Positions 36,260 to 47,021 are shown, numbered from the stretch's first letter. The stretch: 64,000 bases of DNA from Streptomyces echinoruber (GCF_014651135.1 NZ_BMWH01000001.1:495194-559193); one strand, 5' to 3'. The notes: generated from the sequence alone by a model not told the origin. A program made the numbers and translations.

Positions 36260-36763
36260 TCAGGAGGCGTCGGCGCCGTTCAGGAAGCGGCCCATGAGGA
36301 CGTCGTCGACGTACTGCCCGTCCAGCAGGAACTCCTCGGGCAGCACGCCCTCCACGACGAAGCCCTCGGACTCGTACAGCCTGCGGGCCGGGGTGTTGTG
36401 GCCGAGGACGCGCAGGGTCAGGCGGCGCGCTCCCCGCCGCCGGGCCTCCTCCTGCGCGGCCCGCAGCAGCGCGCGGCCGACACCGGCCCGGCGCGCTTGG
36501 GCGGCGACGGCGAGGCCCTGGATCTGCAGGACGTGGGCGTTGGACTCCAGGGGGGTCGGGGCGCCCAGCCGCAGGTAGCCGACGACCGTGCCGTCCAGCT
36601 CGGCGACCAGGTGGTCGCCGGGGCCGCAGCGCTGCGTGAAGAACGGCTCGCCGGGCGGCGGCGGGGGCGTGACCGCGTGCAGGTGCGACCAGTGGTCGTG
36701 GTCGAGGCGGCGCAGCGTCTCCTCGTCGTCGGGCGTGGCGTGGCGTATGTGCGGAACCGGCAT
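36260..36763 (-). CDS. GNAT-family N-acetyltransferase
   Basis: A 167-residue protein with the GNAT fold. Acetyl-CoA binding motif A is visible as LAVAAQARRAGVGRALLRAA, and NTPARRLYESEGF marks motif B. The likely role is acetylation of an amine on a protein or small molecule; the substrate is not predictable. ATG at 36763. It is divergent from the TIGR01777 gene. Confidence 0.9.
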   Translation of the reverse strand: MPVPHIRHATPDDEETLRRLDHDHWSHLHAVTPPPPPGEPFFTQRCGPGDHLVAELDGTVVGYLRLGAPTPLESNAHVLQIQGLAVAAQARRAGVGRALLRAAQEEARRRGARRLTLRVLGHNTPARRLYESEGFVVEGVLPEEFLLDGQYVDDVLMGRFLNGADAS

Positions 36764-36848
36764 GACGATCACCCTATGCCGCGGGCGGGCGCGGGCCAAT
36801 CGGGTTGCGCCGGCGGGCCTTTCGCGGCGGGCGCGGCAGGATGGGCGC

Positions 36849-37745
36849 ATGGAACGCTCACGCATCGCGGTGGCCGGCGCGTCCGGGCTCATCGGCAGCG
36901 CCCTGGTGCGCTCCCTGACCGCGGACGGGCACGAGGTGGTGCGCCTGGTGCGCCGGCCGCCCCGCGGCCCGGACGAGGTGCGCTGGGACCCGGAGGCGGG
37001 GCACGTGGACGCGTCCGGGCTCGCCGGGTGCGCCGCCGTGGTCAACCTCGCCGGGGCCGGGGTCGGCGACCACCGGTGGACCGAGGAGTACAAGCGGCGC
37101 ATCCGCGACAGCCGGGTGCGCGGCACCGCGGCGCTCGCCGAGGCCGTCGCCCGCCTGGAGGCCGGGCCGCGGGTGTTCGTCAACGGCAGCGCCATCGGCT
37201 ACTACGGCGACACCGGCGACCGCGCGGTCGACGAGGACGCGCCGGCCGGGGAGGGCTTCCTGGCCTCGGTGTGCGTGGCGTGGGAGGAGGCCGCGGCCCC
37301 CGCGCGGGAGGCGGGCGTGCGCACGGTGCTGGCCCGCACCGGCCTCGTGGTGGCCGCCGGCGGCGGTGCGTTCGGGCGGCTGCTGCCGCTGTTCCGGGCG
37401 GGGCTCGGGGGGCGGCTGGGCGACGGGCGGCAGTACTGGTCGTACATCGCGCTGCACGACGAGGTGGCCGCGCTGCGGCACCTGCTGGAGCGCGAGGACC
37501 TGTCCGGGCCGTTCAACCTCACCGCTCCGCAGCCGCTGACGAACCGCGAGATCACCCGGGCCCTGGCCCGGGTGCTGCGCCGCCCGGCGCCGATGGCCGT
37601 GCCGGCGCCCGTGCTGCGGGCGGTGCTCGGGGAGATGGCCGGGGACGTGCTGGGCAGCGCGCGGGTGCTGCCGAAGCGGCTGCTGGAGTCGGGGTTCGCC
37701 TTCGCGTTCCCCGACATCGAGGGGGCGGTGCGGGCGGCGCTGTGA
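36849..37745 (+). CDS. TIGR01777 family epimerase/dehydratase-like protein
   Basis: A 298-residue NAD(P)-dependent SDR-fold protein: N-terminal nucleotide motif VAGASGLIGSALVRSL, then NLAGAGVGDHRW, the family pattern NGSAIGYYGDTGDR with the Tyr of the SDR site, and a C-terminal DUF1731 segment (FPDIEGAVRAAL). In E. coli the relative is YfcH; the physiological substrate is not established. ATG at 36849. Confidence 0.92.
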   Translation: MERSRIAVAGASGLIGSALVRSLTADGHEVVRLVRRPPRGPDEVRWDPEAGHVDASGLAGCAAVVNLAGAGVGDHRWTEEYKRRIRDSRVRGTAALAEAVARLEAGPRVFVNGSAIGYYGDTGDRAVDEDAPAGEGFLASVCVAWEEAAAPAREAGVRTVLARTGLVVAAGGGAFGRLLPLFRAGLGGRLGDGRQYWSYIALHDEVAALRHLLEREDLSGPFNLTAPQPLTNREITRALARVLRRPAPMAVPAPVLRAVLGEMAGDVLGSARVLPKRLLESGFAFAFPDIEGAVRAAL

Positions 37746-38091
37746 CGGCGCCGGCCGCCGTGCCGGGCGGGACGGGGGCGGCGGACGGCACCCGGTGGCC
37801 GGTGCCCGGTGCCGCCCCCGTGCTCCCGCGGCCACGGATTGGCCGGACCGTTTGCCACCGCCGCGACCGCGCCCGGAGCATTTACGACCGCCGCGCGACC
37901 GCGTCCGAAGCGCTTACGACCGACGTGCGACCGCCCCCGGACCGTTTGCGACCGCCGTGCGACCGTGCCCGGTGTGTGCGCGACTGCCGCCGACCGACCG
38001 GAAACCTACCCTCGATCCGAACTCGGGTATTTCCCGGGCCGGTTGGGGGCATGACGTCTCCAGCGGCCGCGCAGACCTCGAGGAGGGGCAC
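37746..38091. other. Intergenic region with 37-bp-type tandem repeats
   Basis: Bases 37845-37975 hold four diverged copies of a unit like GACCGTTTGCGACCGCC followed by GCGACCGCGCCCG. The rest, from 37990, is the leader of the FAD oxidoreductase gene with a strong GAGGAGG site near 38080. No gene is seen. Confidence 0.7.
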
Positions 38092-39444
38092 GTGCTTGAG
38101 CCCATGTTCCAGGCGGACGTCGTCATCGTGGGGGCCGGGATCGCCGGGCTGTCCGCGGCACACCGGCTGACCGGCGCAGGAGTCGACACCGTGGTCCTGG
38201 AGGCCGCCCCGTACGTGGGCGGCCGCATGTCGACCGAGAAGGTGGACGGGTTCCGGCTGGACCGGGTCGGGCAGCTGCTGTCCACGTCGTATCCGGAACT
38301 GCGCCTGAGTCCCGGGCTCGACGCGCTCGCGCTGCGGCCCTTCGCGCCGGGCGTGCTGCTGCACAGCGCCGGCCGCCACCACCGGGCGGGCGCGCCGGCC
38401 GGCGGAGGGAGCACAAGGGGCGCACTGCATGCCGTACGCGCCCTGGCGAGCGCCCCCCGCCCGCCGTCGGCGCCCCGCACCCGGACGCCGGCCCCGCTGG
38501 GGAGCGCCGTGGACCAGGCCCGGCTGGGCACCGCCCTCACCCGCCTCGCGAGCACCCCGGTCGGACGGCTGATGACCCGCCCCGAGCTGCCCGCCGGGCA
38601 GGCGCTGGCCGCCCGGGGACTGCCCGCCCGCACCGTCGACGGCTTCCTGCGCCCGCTGCTCGCCGCGCTGCTGTGCGACCCGGAGCTGACCACGTCCAGC
38701 CGGTGCGCCGACCTGGCGCTGCGCGCCTTCGCCCGCGGCCGGCTCTGTCTGCCCGAGGGCGGCGCCGAGGCGCTGCCGGAGCTGCTGGCCCGCACCCTGC
38801 CGCCCGGCACCGTGCGCACCGGCGTGCGCGTCACCTCGGTCTCCACCACCGCGGTGACCACCGCGGAGCACGGTGTCGTGCGCTGCCGCGCCGTGCTGCT
38901 GGCGACCGACGCGCGGGCCGCGGCCGAGCTGCTGCCCGGCCTGCGGGTCCCGGACTTCCACCCGGTGACCGTCGTCCACCACACCGCGCAGGAGCCGCCG
39001 GCGACCGGCGCCTGGCTGCTGCTCGACGCCGACCGCGGCGGCCCCGTCGCCCACACCGCGGTGGTCAGCCGGGTCGACCCCTCCCGCGCCCCCGGGGGCC
39101 GTACGCTGATCTCGTCGACGGTGCTGGGCCCGCCCCCGGAGCACGTCGACGCGGCGGTGCGCGCCCACCTCGCCCGGCTCTACGGCACCTCCACGCGCCG
39201 CTGGGAGACCCTCGCCGTCCACCACACCCCCGAGGCCGTCCCCGCCATGCGCCCGCCCCACGACCTGCGCCGCCCGGTGCGTCTGCTGGCCGGCCTCTAC
39301 GTGTGCGGCGACCACCGCGACACCAGCACCGTCCAGGGCGCCCTGCACTCCGCCCACCGCGCCGCGGCCGCCGTCCTGGCCGACCTGGGCGCGACGGGCT
39401 CGCTGCACCGCGCGGACCCGGTGCGGGCGAGCCAGGCGGCGTAA
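38092..39444 (+). CDS. FAD-dependent amine-oxidase-like oxidoreductase
   Basis: A 450-residue flavoprotein with the Rossmann FAD motif VVIVGAGIAGLSAAHRL at the N-terminus, the second motif LEAAPYVGGRMSTEKVDG and a C-terminal FAD motif LYVCGDHRDTSTVQGALHSA. This is the amine oxidase/protoporphyrinogen-oxidase/phytoene desaturase superfamily. It could oxidise an amine or desaturate an isoprenoid; context does not decide. GTG at 38092 follows GAGGAGGGGCAC. An insertion of about 40 residues (about 105-145) is rich in Pro and Arg. Confidence 0.88.
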   Translation: MLEPMFQADVVIVGAGIAGLSAAHRLTGAGVDTVVLEAAPYVGGRMSTEKVDGFRLDRVGQLLSTSYPELRLSPGLDALALRPFAPGVLLHSAGRHHRAGAPAGGGSTRGALHAVRALASAPRPPSAPRTRTPAPLGSAVDQARLGTALTRLASTPVGRLMTRPELPAGQALAARGLPARTVDGFLRPLLAALLCDPELTTSSRCADLALRAFARGRLCLPEGGAEALPELLARTLPPGTVRTGVRVTSVSTTAVTTAEHGVVRCRAVLLATDARAAAELLPGLRVPDFHPVTVVHHTAQEPPATGAWLLLDADRGGPVAHTAVVSRVDPSRAPGGRTLISSTVLGPPPEHVDAAVRAHLARLYGTSTRRWETLAVHHTPEAVPAMRPPHDLRRPVRLLAGLYVCGDHRDTSTVQGALHSAHRAAAAVLADLGATGSLHRADPVRASQAA

Positions 39445-39570
39445 GTCCCGGCCGGGACCGGCGCACCGGGGCTTCGCCGCACCCGCGGCCGGCGCCGGCG
39501 GCGGCCAGTACCGCCCCACGGCCGGCGCCGCCCGCGGCCAGTACCACCCCGGGACCGGCGCCGCCAGAGG

Positions 39571-41070
39571 CTAGGTGAGCGCCGCCGCCTTCTCGCGGTA
39601 CGCCCGGGCCGGTGCCGTCTCCCGGTACGGCTCCAGGCGGCGTTCGAAGTCGCGGACGTACTCCACCGCCCGCACGGAGCGCATCTCGGCGGCCTGCGCG
39701 GCCGCCTCGGCGGCGAGGTGGCAGGCCTGGTCGAGGTCGGCGAGGCCCAGCCGGGCGGTGGCCAGCACCAGCTTGCACAGCAGGCGGCTGCGGGTGTACG
39801 CGGCGGGGCGTAGCTGGAGCGAGCGCTCGGCCTGCTGGGCGGCGGGGCGGTACTGCTGCAGGTCGCGGTGGCAGTGGGCGAACTCGTCGGCCAGTTGCGC
39901 CTCGTCGAAGAACCGCGCCCAGGGCGGCACCTCGTCGCCGGGCCGGGCGCCCTCCAGCGCCCGCTCGGCCCGCACCAGGGAGGCGGCGCAGGCGCGTGTC
40001 TCGCCGAGCACCGCGTGCCCGCGCGCCTCGCAGGCGTGCAGCAGCGACTGCACCGCCGGCGGGACCCGGGTGCCGACGCCCTGCTGCGCCACCCTGGCCA
40101 GTTGCACCGCCTCCCGGCCGTGCCCGAGGTGGACGGCCTGCCGGCCCATGGTGACCAGCACGTACGCCCCGTACGCGCGGTCCCCGGCGGCCTGGGCGAG
40201 CCGCAGCGCCTGCACGAAGTAGCGCTGCGCCAGCCCGTGTGCGGCGATGTCGTACGACGTCCAGCCCAGCAGCCGGGTCAGGTCGGCGGCGGCCGCGAAC
40301 AGGCGGCGGCCGGTCTGCTCGCCGTAGGTGCCGCGCAGCATCGGCTCGACCTCGTGCTCCAGGTAGCGCACGAGGGCCTGCCGGGCGTGCCCGCCGCCGT
40401 AGCCCTCGTCGAGGGAGCGGAAGAGGTCGGCGACCGAGCGCAGCGCGGCGATGTCGCCGGGGGTGACCCGCTGCCCCGGGAGCCGCTCGGTCTGGGCGCC
40501 TTGGCGGGGGACGCGCGCCTTCGACGGAGCCGCCGGCGCCGGCGGTTCGGCCGGCCGGCCCCCGCGGGTGGGCGCCTGGGCGGGGATGCGGGGCACCGGC
40601 CCGGCGGCCGGCCGCTCCCGGGCGACCTTCTCGTCGGCCTGCCCGATCAGCCAGTCGCGGCTGGGCACGACCAGCCCGGCCGGTGTGAAGGCGATCTTGC
40701 GCAGTTCGGCGTGGCTGCCGGAGTCCTTGCGCCACAGGCCGCTGACGATGTCGACGGCCTCCTGCGGGCTGCCGGCGTACTCCAGCCCGGCGTAGACCGG
40801 CGCGCAGGCGTCCAGGCCGAGGTCCTGGGCGGTGAGCCGGCGCCCGAGCCGCCGGGTGAAGACCTCCGCGATCAGGGCGGGCGTGGCCCCGCGCGGCTGC
40901 TGCCCGCGCAGCCACCGGGTCACCGACGTCTTGTCGTATCTGAGGTCCAGGCCGTGTTCGAGTCCGAGTTGGTCCACACGACGGGCCAGACCTGCGTTGG
41001 AGAACCCCGCTTCTGCGATGAGTGCGGCGAGCTGGCGGTTGGGGGTGCGCTGCGCGGGTCGTTCCGTCAT
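39571..41070 (-). CDS. Transcriptional regulator with TPR-like domain, NsdA-like
   Basis: A 499-residue cytoplasmic protein: N-terminal HTH-like region (about 10-75; [13 protein letters not shown]...[14 protein letters not shown]), a Pro/Ala-rich linker (about 150-190) and a C-terminal TPR solenoid (about 215-490). This design is shared by Streptomyces developmental regulators of the NsdA type. A repressor role in differentiation is possible but not shown. ATG 41070. It is divergent from lipB. Confidence 0.8.
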   Translation of the reverse strand: MTERPAQRTPNRQLAALIAEAGFSNAGLARRVDQLGLEHGLDLRYDKTSVTRWLRGQQPRGATPALIAEVFTRRLGRRLTAQDLGLDACAPVYAGLEYAGSPQEAVDIVSGLWRKDSGSHAELRKIAFTPAGLVVPSRDWLIGQADEKVARERPAAGPVPRIPAQAPTRGGRPAEPPAPAAPSKARVPRQGAQTERLPGQRVTPGDIAALRSVADLFRSLDEGYGGGHARQALVRYLEHEVEPMLRGTYGEQTGRRLFAAAADLTRLLGWTSYDIAAHGLAQRYFVQALRLAQAAGDRAYGAYVLVTMGRQAVHLGHGREAVQLARVAQQGVGTRVPPAVQSLLHACEARGHAVLGETRACAASLVRAERALEGARPGDEVPPWARFFDEAQLADEFAHCHRDLQQYRPAAQQAERSLQLRPAAYTRSRLLCKLVLATARLGLADLDQACHLAAEAAAQAAEMRSVRAVEYVRDFERRLEPYRETAPARAYREKAAALT

Positions 41071-41309
41071 CTGCGGTGCGCTCTCCTGCCTTCCGGCTCC
41101 GGGAAGTGCCCGGACTGCCCGTGAACAGCTCCGATGGCCTCATGAACGGCGCGAATGTAGCGGAGCGTGAACGGGCGGTCGCAGGCTTCCCCGTGCATTC
41201 ATCCGATCGGGTGAGAAGCGCCCGCGGCGCTGACATCCCGCCGTCGGACGTACAGTGGCGTGGGCGCCGTACGCGCCTGACGAAGCCGTCGATGAGGGAG
41301 GCGCTTGCC

Positions 41310-42110
41310 GTGAGTGAGGTGCGGTTCGTCCACCTGGGGTTCGGTGCGGACGCCGTCGACTACCAGGTCGCCTGGGAGGAGCAGCGCCGCGTGCACGCGG
41401 CCCGGTTCGCGGACGAGATCCCCGACACCGTGCTGCTGCTGGAGCATCCCCCGGTGTACACGGCGGGCCGGCGCACGGCCGACAGCGAGCGCCCGCTGGA
41501 CGGCACCCCCGTGATCGACGTCGACCGCGGCGGCAAGATCACCTGGCACGGCCCGGGCCAGCTGGTCGGCTACCCCATCCAGAAGCTGCCGCGCCCGGTG
41601 GACGTCGTCGCGCACGTGCGGCGCCTGGAGGAGGCCCTGATCCGCACCTGCGCGGAGTTCGGCCTCGAGACCACCCGGGTCGAGGGCCGCAGCGGCGTGT
41701 GGGTGCTGGGCGACCCGATCGAGCAGCGGCCGTCCCTCGGCGGCCTCTCCCTGGACTTCGACCCCCGCCTGCACGACGAGGAGTTCGACCCGCGCCTCAA
41801 CGGCCCCGAGTACGCGCCCTCCAACGCCGGCCAGCGGCGCGAGGACCGCAAGCTGGCGGCGATCGGCGTGCGCGTGGCCAAGGGCGTCACGATGCACGGG
41901 TTCGCGCTCAACGTGAACCCCGACACCACCTGGTTCGACCGGATCATCCCCTGCGGCATCCGCGACGCCGGCGTCACCTCCCTCGCCCACGAACTCGGCC
42001 GCGACATCACCGTCCAGGACGTGCTGCCGGTGGTGGAGCGCCACCTGCGCGAGGTGCTGGGCAACGCCGAACTCAAGCCGCGGGAGGTCGAGAGGACCCC
42101 GGCGGCCTGA
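41310..42110 (+). CDS. lipB: Octanoyl-ACP:protein octanoyltransferase LipB
   Basis: LipB moves octanoyl from acyl carrier protein to lipoyl domains. The 266-residue product has the family motif [17 protein letters not shown], the lysine in [18 protein letters not shown] and the nucleophilic Cys in [17 protein letters not shown] at 41310 has GGGAGG at 41295-41300. The protein tail ends ERTPAA. lipA follows after 84 bases. SucB in this window is one substrate. Confidence 0.95.
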   Translation: MSEVRFVHLGFGADAVDYQVAWEEQRRVHAARFADEIPDTVLLLEHPPVYTAGRRTADSERPLDGTPVIDVDRGGKITWHGPGQLVGYPIQKLPRPVDVVAHVRRLEEALIRTCAEFGLETTRVEGRSGVWVLGDPIEQRPSLGGLSLDFDPRLHDEEFDPRLNGPEYAPSNAGQRREDRKLAAIGVRVAKGVTMHGFALNVNPDTTWFDRIIPCGIRDAGVTSLAHELGRDITVQDVLPVVERHLREVLGNAELKPREVERTPAA

Positions 42111-42194
42111 CCACCGGGCCCGGCCGCCACCGGGCCACCGAAACGACGGGCGTACCCTGAGATACGCCGAGGAATCAATCGCTAGGGAGCCGAC

Positions 42195-43160
42195 GTGTCC
42201 GCAGTCGCACCCGACGGACGCAAGTTGCTGCGCCTGGAGGTCCGCAACAGCCAGACCCCCATCGAGCGCAAGCCCGAGTGGATCAAGACCCGGGCGAAAA
42301 TGGGCCCCGAGTACACGAAGATGCAGAACCTCGTCAAGAGCGAGGGCCTGCACACGGTCTGCCAGGAAGCCGGCTGCCCGAACATCTACGAGTGCTGGGA
42401 GGACCGCGAGGCCACCTTCCTCATCGGCGGCGACCAGTGCACCCGGCGCTGCGACTTCTGCCAGATCGACACCGGCAAGCCGCAGGCGCTGGACCGCGAC
42501 GAGCCGCGCCGCGTGGGCGAGTCCGTGGTCGCGATGGACCTCAACTACGCCACCGTCACCGGTGTCGCCCGCGACGACCTGGAGGACGGCGGCGCCTGGC
42601 TGTACGCCGAGACCGTCCGGCAGATCCACCAGCAAACTGCCGGCCGCGAGGGCGGCCACACCAAGGTCGAGTTGCTCGCCCCGGACTTCAACGCCGACCC
42701 GGAGCAGCTCCAGGAGGTCTTCTCCGCCCGCCCGGAGGTCTTCGCGCACAACATCGAGACGGTCCCGCGGATCTTCAAGCGCATCCGGCCCGGCTTCCGC
42801 TACGAGCGCTCCCTGAAGGTGCTGACCATGGCCCGCGAGTACGGCCTGGTCACCAAGTCGAACCTGATCCTCGGCATGGGCGAGACCCGTGAGGAGGTCG
42901 TCGAGGCGCTGCGCGACCTGCACGAGGCGGGCTGCGAGCTGGTCACCATCACCCAGTACCTGCGCCCGTCCGTGCGCCACCACCCGGTGGAGCGCTGGGT
43001 CAAGCCGCAGGAGTTCGTGGAGCTGAAGGAGGAGGCCGAGCGGATCGGCTTCTCCGGCGTGATGTCCGGCCCGCTGGTCCGCTCCTCCTACCGCGCCGGC
43101 CGCCTGTACCAGATGGCGATCGAGAAGCGCGGGGAGTACGTCGCCGCACAGGCAGTCTGA
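42195..43160 (+). CDS. lipA: Lipoyl synthase LipA (radical SAM)
   Basis: LipA inserts two sulfurs into protein-bound octanoate. The 321-residue protein carries both clusters: auxiliary cysteines in [12 protein letters not shown] and the radical-SAM motif CTRRCDFC (CxxxCxxC). The C-terminal Ser of [12 protein letters not shown], a ligand of the auxiliary cluster, is present. GTG at 42195 follows AGGGAGCC. A hairpin at 43189-43211 ends the lipBA unit. Confidence 0.97.
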   Translation: MSAVAPDGRKLLRLEVRNSQTPIERKPEWIKTRAKMGPEYTKMQNLVKSEGLHTVCQEAGCPNIYECWEDREATFLIGGDQCTRRCDFCQIDTGKPQALDRDEPRRVGESVVAMDLNYATVTGVARDDLEDGGAWLYAETVRQIHQQTAGREGGHTKVELLAPDFNADPEQLQEVFSARPEVFAHNIETVPRIFKRIRPGFRYERSLKVLTMAREYGLVTKSNLILGMGETREEVVEALRDLHEAGCELVTITQYLRPSVRHHPVERWVKPQEFVELKEEAERIGFSGVMSGPLVRSSYRAGRLYQMAIEKRGEYVAAQAV

Positions 43161-43188
43161 CGGAGCGTCACCCGTTGCCTCACCCGTT

Positions 43189-43211
43189 CTGCCCCGCCGG
43201 GCGCGGGGCAG
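43189..43211 (+). terminator. Terminator of lipB-lipA
   Basis: A 9-bp stem, CTGCCCCGC with GCGGGGCAG, around a 5-base loop, 29 bases after the lipA stop. Confidence 0.75.
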
Positions 43212-43455
43212 GCGTGTGAACTCACGCACAAGAACCTACTCGCGAGTAGCGACCGGATCCGCGCGGTCCCGGCCATCGTCCCAGATGAGGGCGGTGACCA
43301 GGGCCGCGCCGCCGTTCCACGGCCGCCCGCCGGGGCTTCACGGCCGTTTGACCCGCCGGTCACGCCCTGGTAACACCAATCAGTGACGCTGGCCTCACAG
43401 CGTGTACCGCCACGTGCACCGCCATACCCGAAGCCGTTTCGAGGGGGGACCTCTC

Positions 43456-43656
43456 ATGCAGGCCGCACCCGTCCGAGCCACAGCGATTCCGTCCTTCACC
43501 GAGGCCCTGCGCGCCGTCGAGTCGCTGCTCATGAGGGGCGGCCAGCGCACGGCCCGGCGCAACGCGTGGACGTCCGTCCTGGAGGACCGCCGCCGCGCCA
43601 AGGACCGCGTCGAGGCGCAGCGCGTCCTGGAGCAGCACTTCGCCTCCCGCTCCTGA
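43456..43656 (+). CDS. Small basic protein (66 aa)
   Basis: A 66-residue helical, basic protein (MQAAPVRATAIPSFTEALRAVESLL, then ARRNAWTSVLEDRRRAKDR) starting at ATG 43456 after GGGGGGAC. Orthologue-like small proteins sit between lipA and the DUF4191 gene in Streptomyces. Function unknown. Confidence 0.75.
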   Translation: MQAAPVRATAIPSFTEALRAVESLLMRGGQRTARRNAWTSVLEDRRRAKDRVEAQRVLEQHFASRS

Positions 43657-43773
43657 CCGCCCCGCGGCCGTCCGCGGACGTCCGCGACCGTTCGTGGCCG
43701 GCCGCGCCCGCCGCGCCCGCGGACGGGGCACCGCCGTCGTCGGCGCCTGCCGGGGCCACGTAGACTGCGTGCC

Positions 43774-44475
43774 ATGGCGAGGAAGGAAACTGCAGCGGAC
43801 GCTGCGAACCCGGGGCGACTGAAGCAGATCGCCCTCACCTACCGGATGACCCGCAAGGTCGATCCGAGGATCGGCCTGGTGCTCGCGGCCGTGGGCATCG
43901 TCACCTTCGGCGTCCTCCTCGCGATCGGCTTCCTGATCGGCCACCCGGTCTACCTGGGCATCCTCGGTCTGCTGCTCGCCCTCCTCGCGACGGCGATCGT
44001 CTTCGGACGCCGGGCCGAACGCGCCGCCTTCGGACAGATGGAGGGGCAGCCGGGCGCGGCCGCGGCGGTGCTGGACAACATCGGCCGGGGCTGGACCACG
44101 ACGCCGGCGGTGGCGATGAACCGCAACCAGGACGTGGTGCACCGCGCGGTCGGCAAGGCCGGCATCGTGCTGGTCGCCGAGGGCAACCCGAACCGGGTGA
44201 AGTCCCTGCTCGCCGCCGAGAAGAAGAAGATGAACCGCATCGTCGCCGACGTGCCGGTGCACGACATCATCATCGGCAACGGCGAGGGCCAGGTCGAGCT
44301 GAAGAAGCTGCGCACCACGATGCTCAAGCTGCCGCGCGTGCTGACCGGCCCGCAGGTCACCGCCACCAACGACCGGCTGCGCGCCCTCGGCGACCTGATG
44401 AGCAACATGCCGCTGCCCAAGGGCCCGCTGCCCAAGGGCATGCGGATGCCGAAGGGCGGGCCGCGACTGCGCTGA
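43774..44475 (+). CDS. DUF4191 membrane protein
   Basis: A 233-residue protein with two membrane helices (about 33-78; PRIGLVLAAVGIVTFGVLLAIG and GILGLLLALLATAIVF) followed by a soluble domain ending in a Lys/Pro/Met-rich tail PLPKGPLPKGMRMPKGG. The pattern matches DUF4191 of actinobacteria, role unknown. ATG 43774. It runs towards the RDD gene, and a strong hairpin separates them. Confidence 0.88.
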   Translation: MARKETAADAANPGRLKQIALTYRMTRKVDPRIGLVLAAVGIVTFGVLLAIGFLIGHPVYLGILGLLLALLATAIVFGRRAERAAFGQMEGQPGAAAAVLDNIGRGWTTTPAVAMNRNQDVVHRAVGKAGIVLVAEGNPNRVKSLLAAEKKKMNRIVADVPVHDIIIGNGEGQVELKKLRTTMLKLPRVLTGPQVTATNDRLRALGDLMSNMPLPKGPLPKGMRMPKGGPRLR

Positions 44476-44505
44476 GCGCACCGGCCACGACGGGAAGCGC
44501 ACCGC

Positions 44506-44552
44506 CTACGGCGAGGGGGCGCCCGGTATCTCCGGGCGCCCCCTCGCCGTAG
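44506..44552. terminator. Strong bidirectional terminator
   Basis: A perfect 21-bp stem (44506-44526 with 44532-44552, left arm starting CTACGGCGAGGGGGCGCCC) and a 5-base loop, between converging DUF4191 and RDD genes. Confidence 0.9.
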
Positions 44553-44559
44553 GTGCGGT

Positions 44560-44715
<156 letters not shown>

Positions 44716-44739
<24 letters not shown>

Positions 44740-45183
44740 GGCCAGCCGGTCGTGCAGCCCGCGCCCGTCGCGGTCCCAGATCAGGGCCGGGATCGCCAGA
44801 CACAGCAGGACCGTGCGCAGCAGCGCCCGCAGCGGCTCCACGCGGCCGGAGGCGACGGCGACCACCCGCAGGCCGAACAGACGCTTGCCGGGGGTGAAGC
44901 CGACCGTGCCGACCGTGAGGATGCCGAGGACGAGGAAGACGAGCAGGGCCCAGTTGCCGGTCGCCTGGTCGTAGCCGTGGGTGATGAGACCGTATGCGAT
45001 CAGCATGCACAGGGCCCAGTCGACGGCGAGGGCGCCCAGCCGCCGCCCGGGCCGGGCGATCGACCCCGGCCCCTGCTCCGGCAGGCCGAGCTGCCGGCCC
45101 CGGTACCCGAAGTCCGCTCCGGCCTCCTCCAGGGCCGCGCGGGGCCCGGAGAGCCACGATCCGACTGCTTGCCTCTTGTCCAC
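44716..45183 (-). CDS. RDD-family membrane protein
   Basis: A 155-residue protein with an RDD domain: the first Arg in RPGRRLGALAVDWALCMLIAYG, then two to three helices, GFTPGKRLFGLRVV, and the Asp residues in IWDRDGRGLHDRLAGT. GTG at 45183 gives a natural N-terminus (VDKRQAVGSWL); the frame extends to 45309 but that stretch overlaps the glnA GlnR box. Its coding end is duplicated just after the stop. Function unknown; some RDD proteins are Na+/H+ antiporters. Confidence 0.87.
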
Positions 45184-45278
45184 GCGTCCACGGTACTGCC
45201 CGGGTGCGGACCCGGGGCGCGCCGGGGTGTAGCCGGGGTTCCCCGGGGTGTGCGCGGCCGCCGCCGGCGCCGGGCCGG

Positions 45279-45332
45279 TTAACTTCTGCGAAACAAACGG
45301 GTCACGCACGAGAAATCACCCGCCCCTAGGGT
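45279..45332 (+). promoter_or_regulatory. GlnR operator and -10 of glnA
   Basis: Four half-sites follow the GlnR consensus (gTnAC-n6-GAAAC, twice): TTAAC (45279-45283), GAAAC (45290-45294), GTCAC (45301-45305) and GAAAT (45312-45316), each separated by exactly six bases. A -10-like TAGGGT lies at 45327-45332. This layout is the known nitrogen-controlled glnA promoter of Streptomyces. Confidence 0.9.
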
Positions 45333-45415
45333 CGAGGCCAGCGTGTGCCACCGCACTGGCCGCACGAACGAACTACCACCCCGGTACGGACGGGTCCGGG
45401 AGTAGGAGGAGCTGG

Positions 45416-46825
45416 ATGTTCCAGAACGCCGACGAGGCCAAGAAGTTCATCGCGGACGAGGACGTCAAGTTCATCGACGTCCGGTTCTGCGACCTGCCCG
45501 GCATCATGCAGCACTTCACGGTGCCGGTCGAGGCGTTCGACCCGGACGACGAGCTGGCCTTCGACGGGTCGTCGATCCGCGGTTTCCAGGCCATCCACGA
45601 GTCCGACATGGCGCTGCGTGCGGACCTGTCCACCGCCCGGGTCGACCCGTTCCGCAAGGACAAGACGCTCAACATCAACTTCTTCATCCACGACCCGATC
45701 ACGGGCGAGCAGTACTCCCGTGACCCGCGCAACGTGGCGAAGAAGGCCGAGGCGTACCTCGCCTCCACCGGCATCGCCGACACCGCGTTCTTCGGTCCCG
45801 AGGCCGAGTTCTACGTCTTCGACAGCGTCCGCTTCGCGACCAGCGCGAACGAGTCCTTCTACCACATCGACTCCGAGGCCGGCGCCTGGAACACCGGTGC
45901 GCTGGAGGACAACCGCGGCTACAAGGTCCGCTACAAGGGCGGCTACTTCCCGGTCCCGCCGGTCGACCACTTCGCCGACCTGCGCGCCGAGATCACCCTG
46001 GAGCTGGAGCGGGCCGGCCTGAAGGTCGAGCGCCAGCACCACGAGGTGGGCACCGCCGGCCAGGCCGAGATCAACTACAAGTTCAACACGCTGCTGGCCG
46101 CCGCCGACGACCTCCAGCTCTTCAAGTACATCGTGAAGAACGTCGCCTGGCGCAACGGCAAGACGGCGACCTTCATGCCGAAGCCGATCTTCGGCGACAA
46201 CGGCTCGGGCATGCACGTCCACCAGTCCCTGTGGCTGGGCGGCGAGCCGCTCTTCTACGACGAGCAGGGCTACGCCGGCCTGTCCGACACCGCCCGCTAC
46301 TACATCGGCGGCATCCTCAAGCACGCCCCGGCGCTGCTGGCGTTCACCAACCCGACGGTGAACTCCTACCACCGCCTGGTCCCGGGCTTCGAGGCGCCGG
46401 TGAACCTGGTGTACTCGCAGCGCAACCGCTCCGCCGCGATCCGCATCCCGATCACCGGCTCCAACCCGAAGGCCAAGCGCATCGAGTTCCGCGCCCCGGA
46501 CTCCTCCGGCAACCCCTACCTGGCCTTCTCCGCGCTGCTGCTGGCCGGCCTGGACGGCATCAAGAACAAGATCGAGCCGGCCGAGCCGATCGACAAGGAC
46601 CTCTACGAGCTGCCCCCGGAGGAGCACGCCAACGTCCCGCAGGTCCCGACCTCCCTGTCGGCCGTCCTCGACGCCCTCGAGGCCGACCACGAGTTCCTGC
46701 TCCAGGGCGACGTGTTCACCGCCGACCTGATCGAGACCTGGATCGACTACAAGCGCAGCAACGAGATCGCCCCGCTGCAGCTGCGCCCGCACCCGCACGA
46801 GTTCGAGCTCTACTTCGACGTGTGA
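45416..46825 (+). CDS. glnA: Type I glutamine synthetase GlnA
   Basis: GlnA makes glutamine from glutamate, ammonia and ATP as a dodecamer. The 469-residue protein begins [14 protein letters not shown], has the DGSSIRGF latch, the substrate loop [12 protein letters not shown] and the adenylylation Tyr397 in [10 protein letters not shown], so it is of the GSI-beta type under adenylylation control. ATG at 45416 follows AGGAGGAG. Expression is controlled by the GlnR box at 45279-45316. The last codons (ELYFDV) are part of a direct repeat that bounds an inserted islet. Confidence 0.97.
   Translation: MFQNADEAKKFIADEDVKFIDVRFCDLPGIMQHFTVPVEAFDPDDELAFDGSSIRGFQAIHESDMALRADLSTARVDPFRKDKTLNINFFIHDPITGEQYSRDPRNVAKKAEAYLASTGIADTAFFGPEAEFYVFDSVRFATSANESFYHIDSEAGAWNTGALEDNRGYKVRYKGGYFPVPPVDHFADLRAEITLELERAGLKVERQHHEVGTAGQAEINYKFNTLLAAADDLQLFKYIVKNVAWRNGKTATFMPKPIFGDNGSGMHVHQSLWLGGEPLFYDEQGYAGLSDTARYYIGGILKHAPALLAFTNPTVNSYHRLVPGFEAPVNLVYSQRNRSAAIRIPITGSNPKAKRIEFRAPDSSGNPYLAFSALLLAGLDGIKNKIEPAEPIDKDLYELPPEEHANVPQVPTSLSAVLDALEADHEFLLQGDVFTADLIETWIDYKRSNEIAPLQLRPHPHEFELYFDV
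46803..46825 (+). other. Left direct repeat (attL-like) in the 3' end of glnA
   Basis: TCGAGCT, C, TACTTCGACGTGTGA: 23 bases forming the last codons and stop of glnA. The same 23 bases with one change (C to G at position 8) recur at 49239-49261. Integration within a gene's 3' end with duplication of the target core is typical of tyrosine-recombinase elements. Confidence 0.85.
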
Positions 46826-46981
46826 GAAGCGGGGCCGGGCGCCCTGGGCGGAGATCCAGTAAACAGGCTGTGACCCGCGAACTTTTCTCAATAGTTCTCG
46901 CGGTTGCCGTCTGCTCTCCGGCCCCTTGTGCACCAAGCGTGCACCATCCGGCCGCTTCCCCGGCTCAGTGCCAAGAACACA

Positions 46982-47021
46982 GCGAGGGCCGCTACCCCAT
47001 GGTCGGGGTAGCGGCCCTCGC
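46982..47021. terminator. Hairpin at the left end of the islet
   Basis: A perfect 17-bp stem (46982-46998 with 47005-47021, left arm GCGAGGGCCGCTACCCC) and a 6-base loop. It can end glnA transcription now that the original terminator is 2.4 kb away. Confidence 0.85.
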
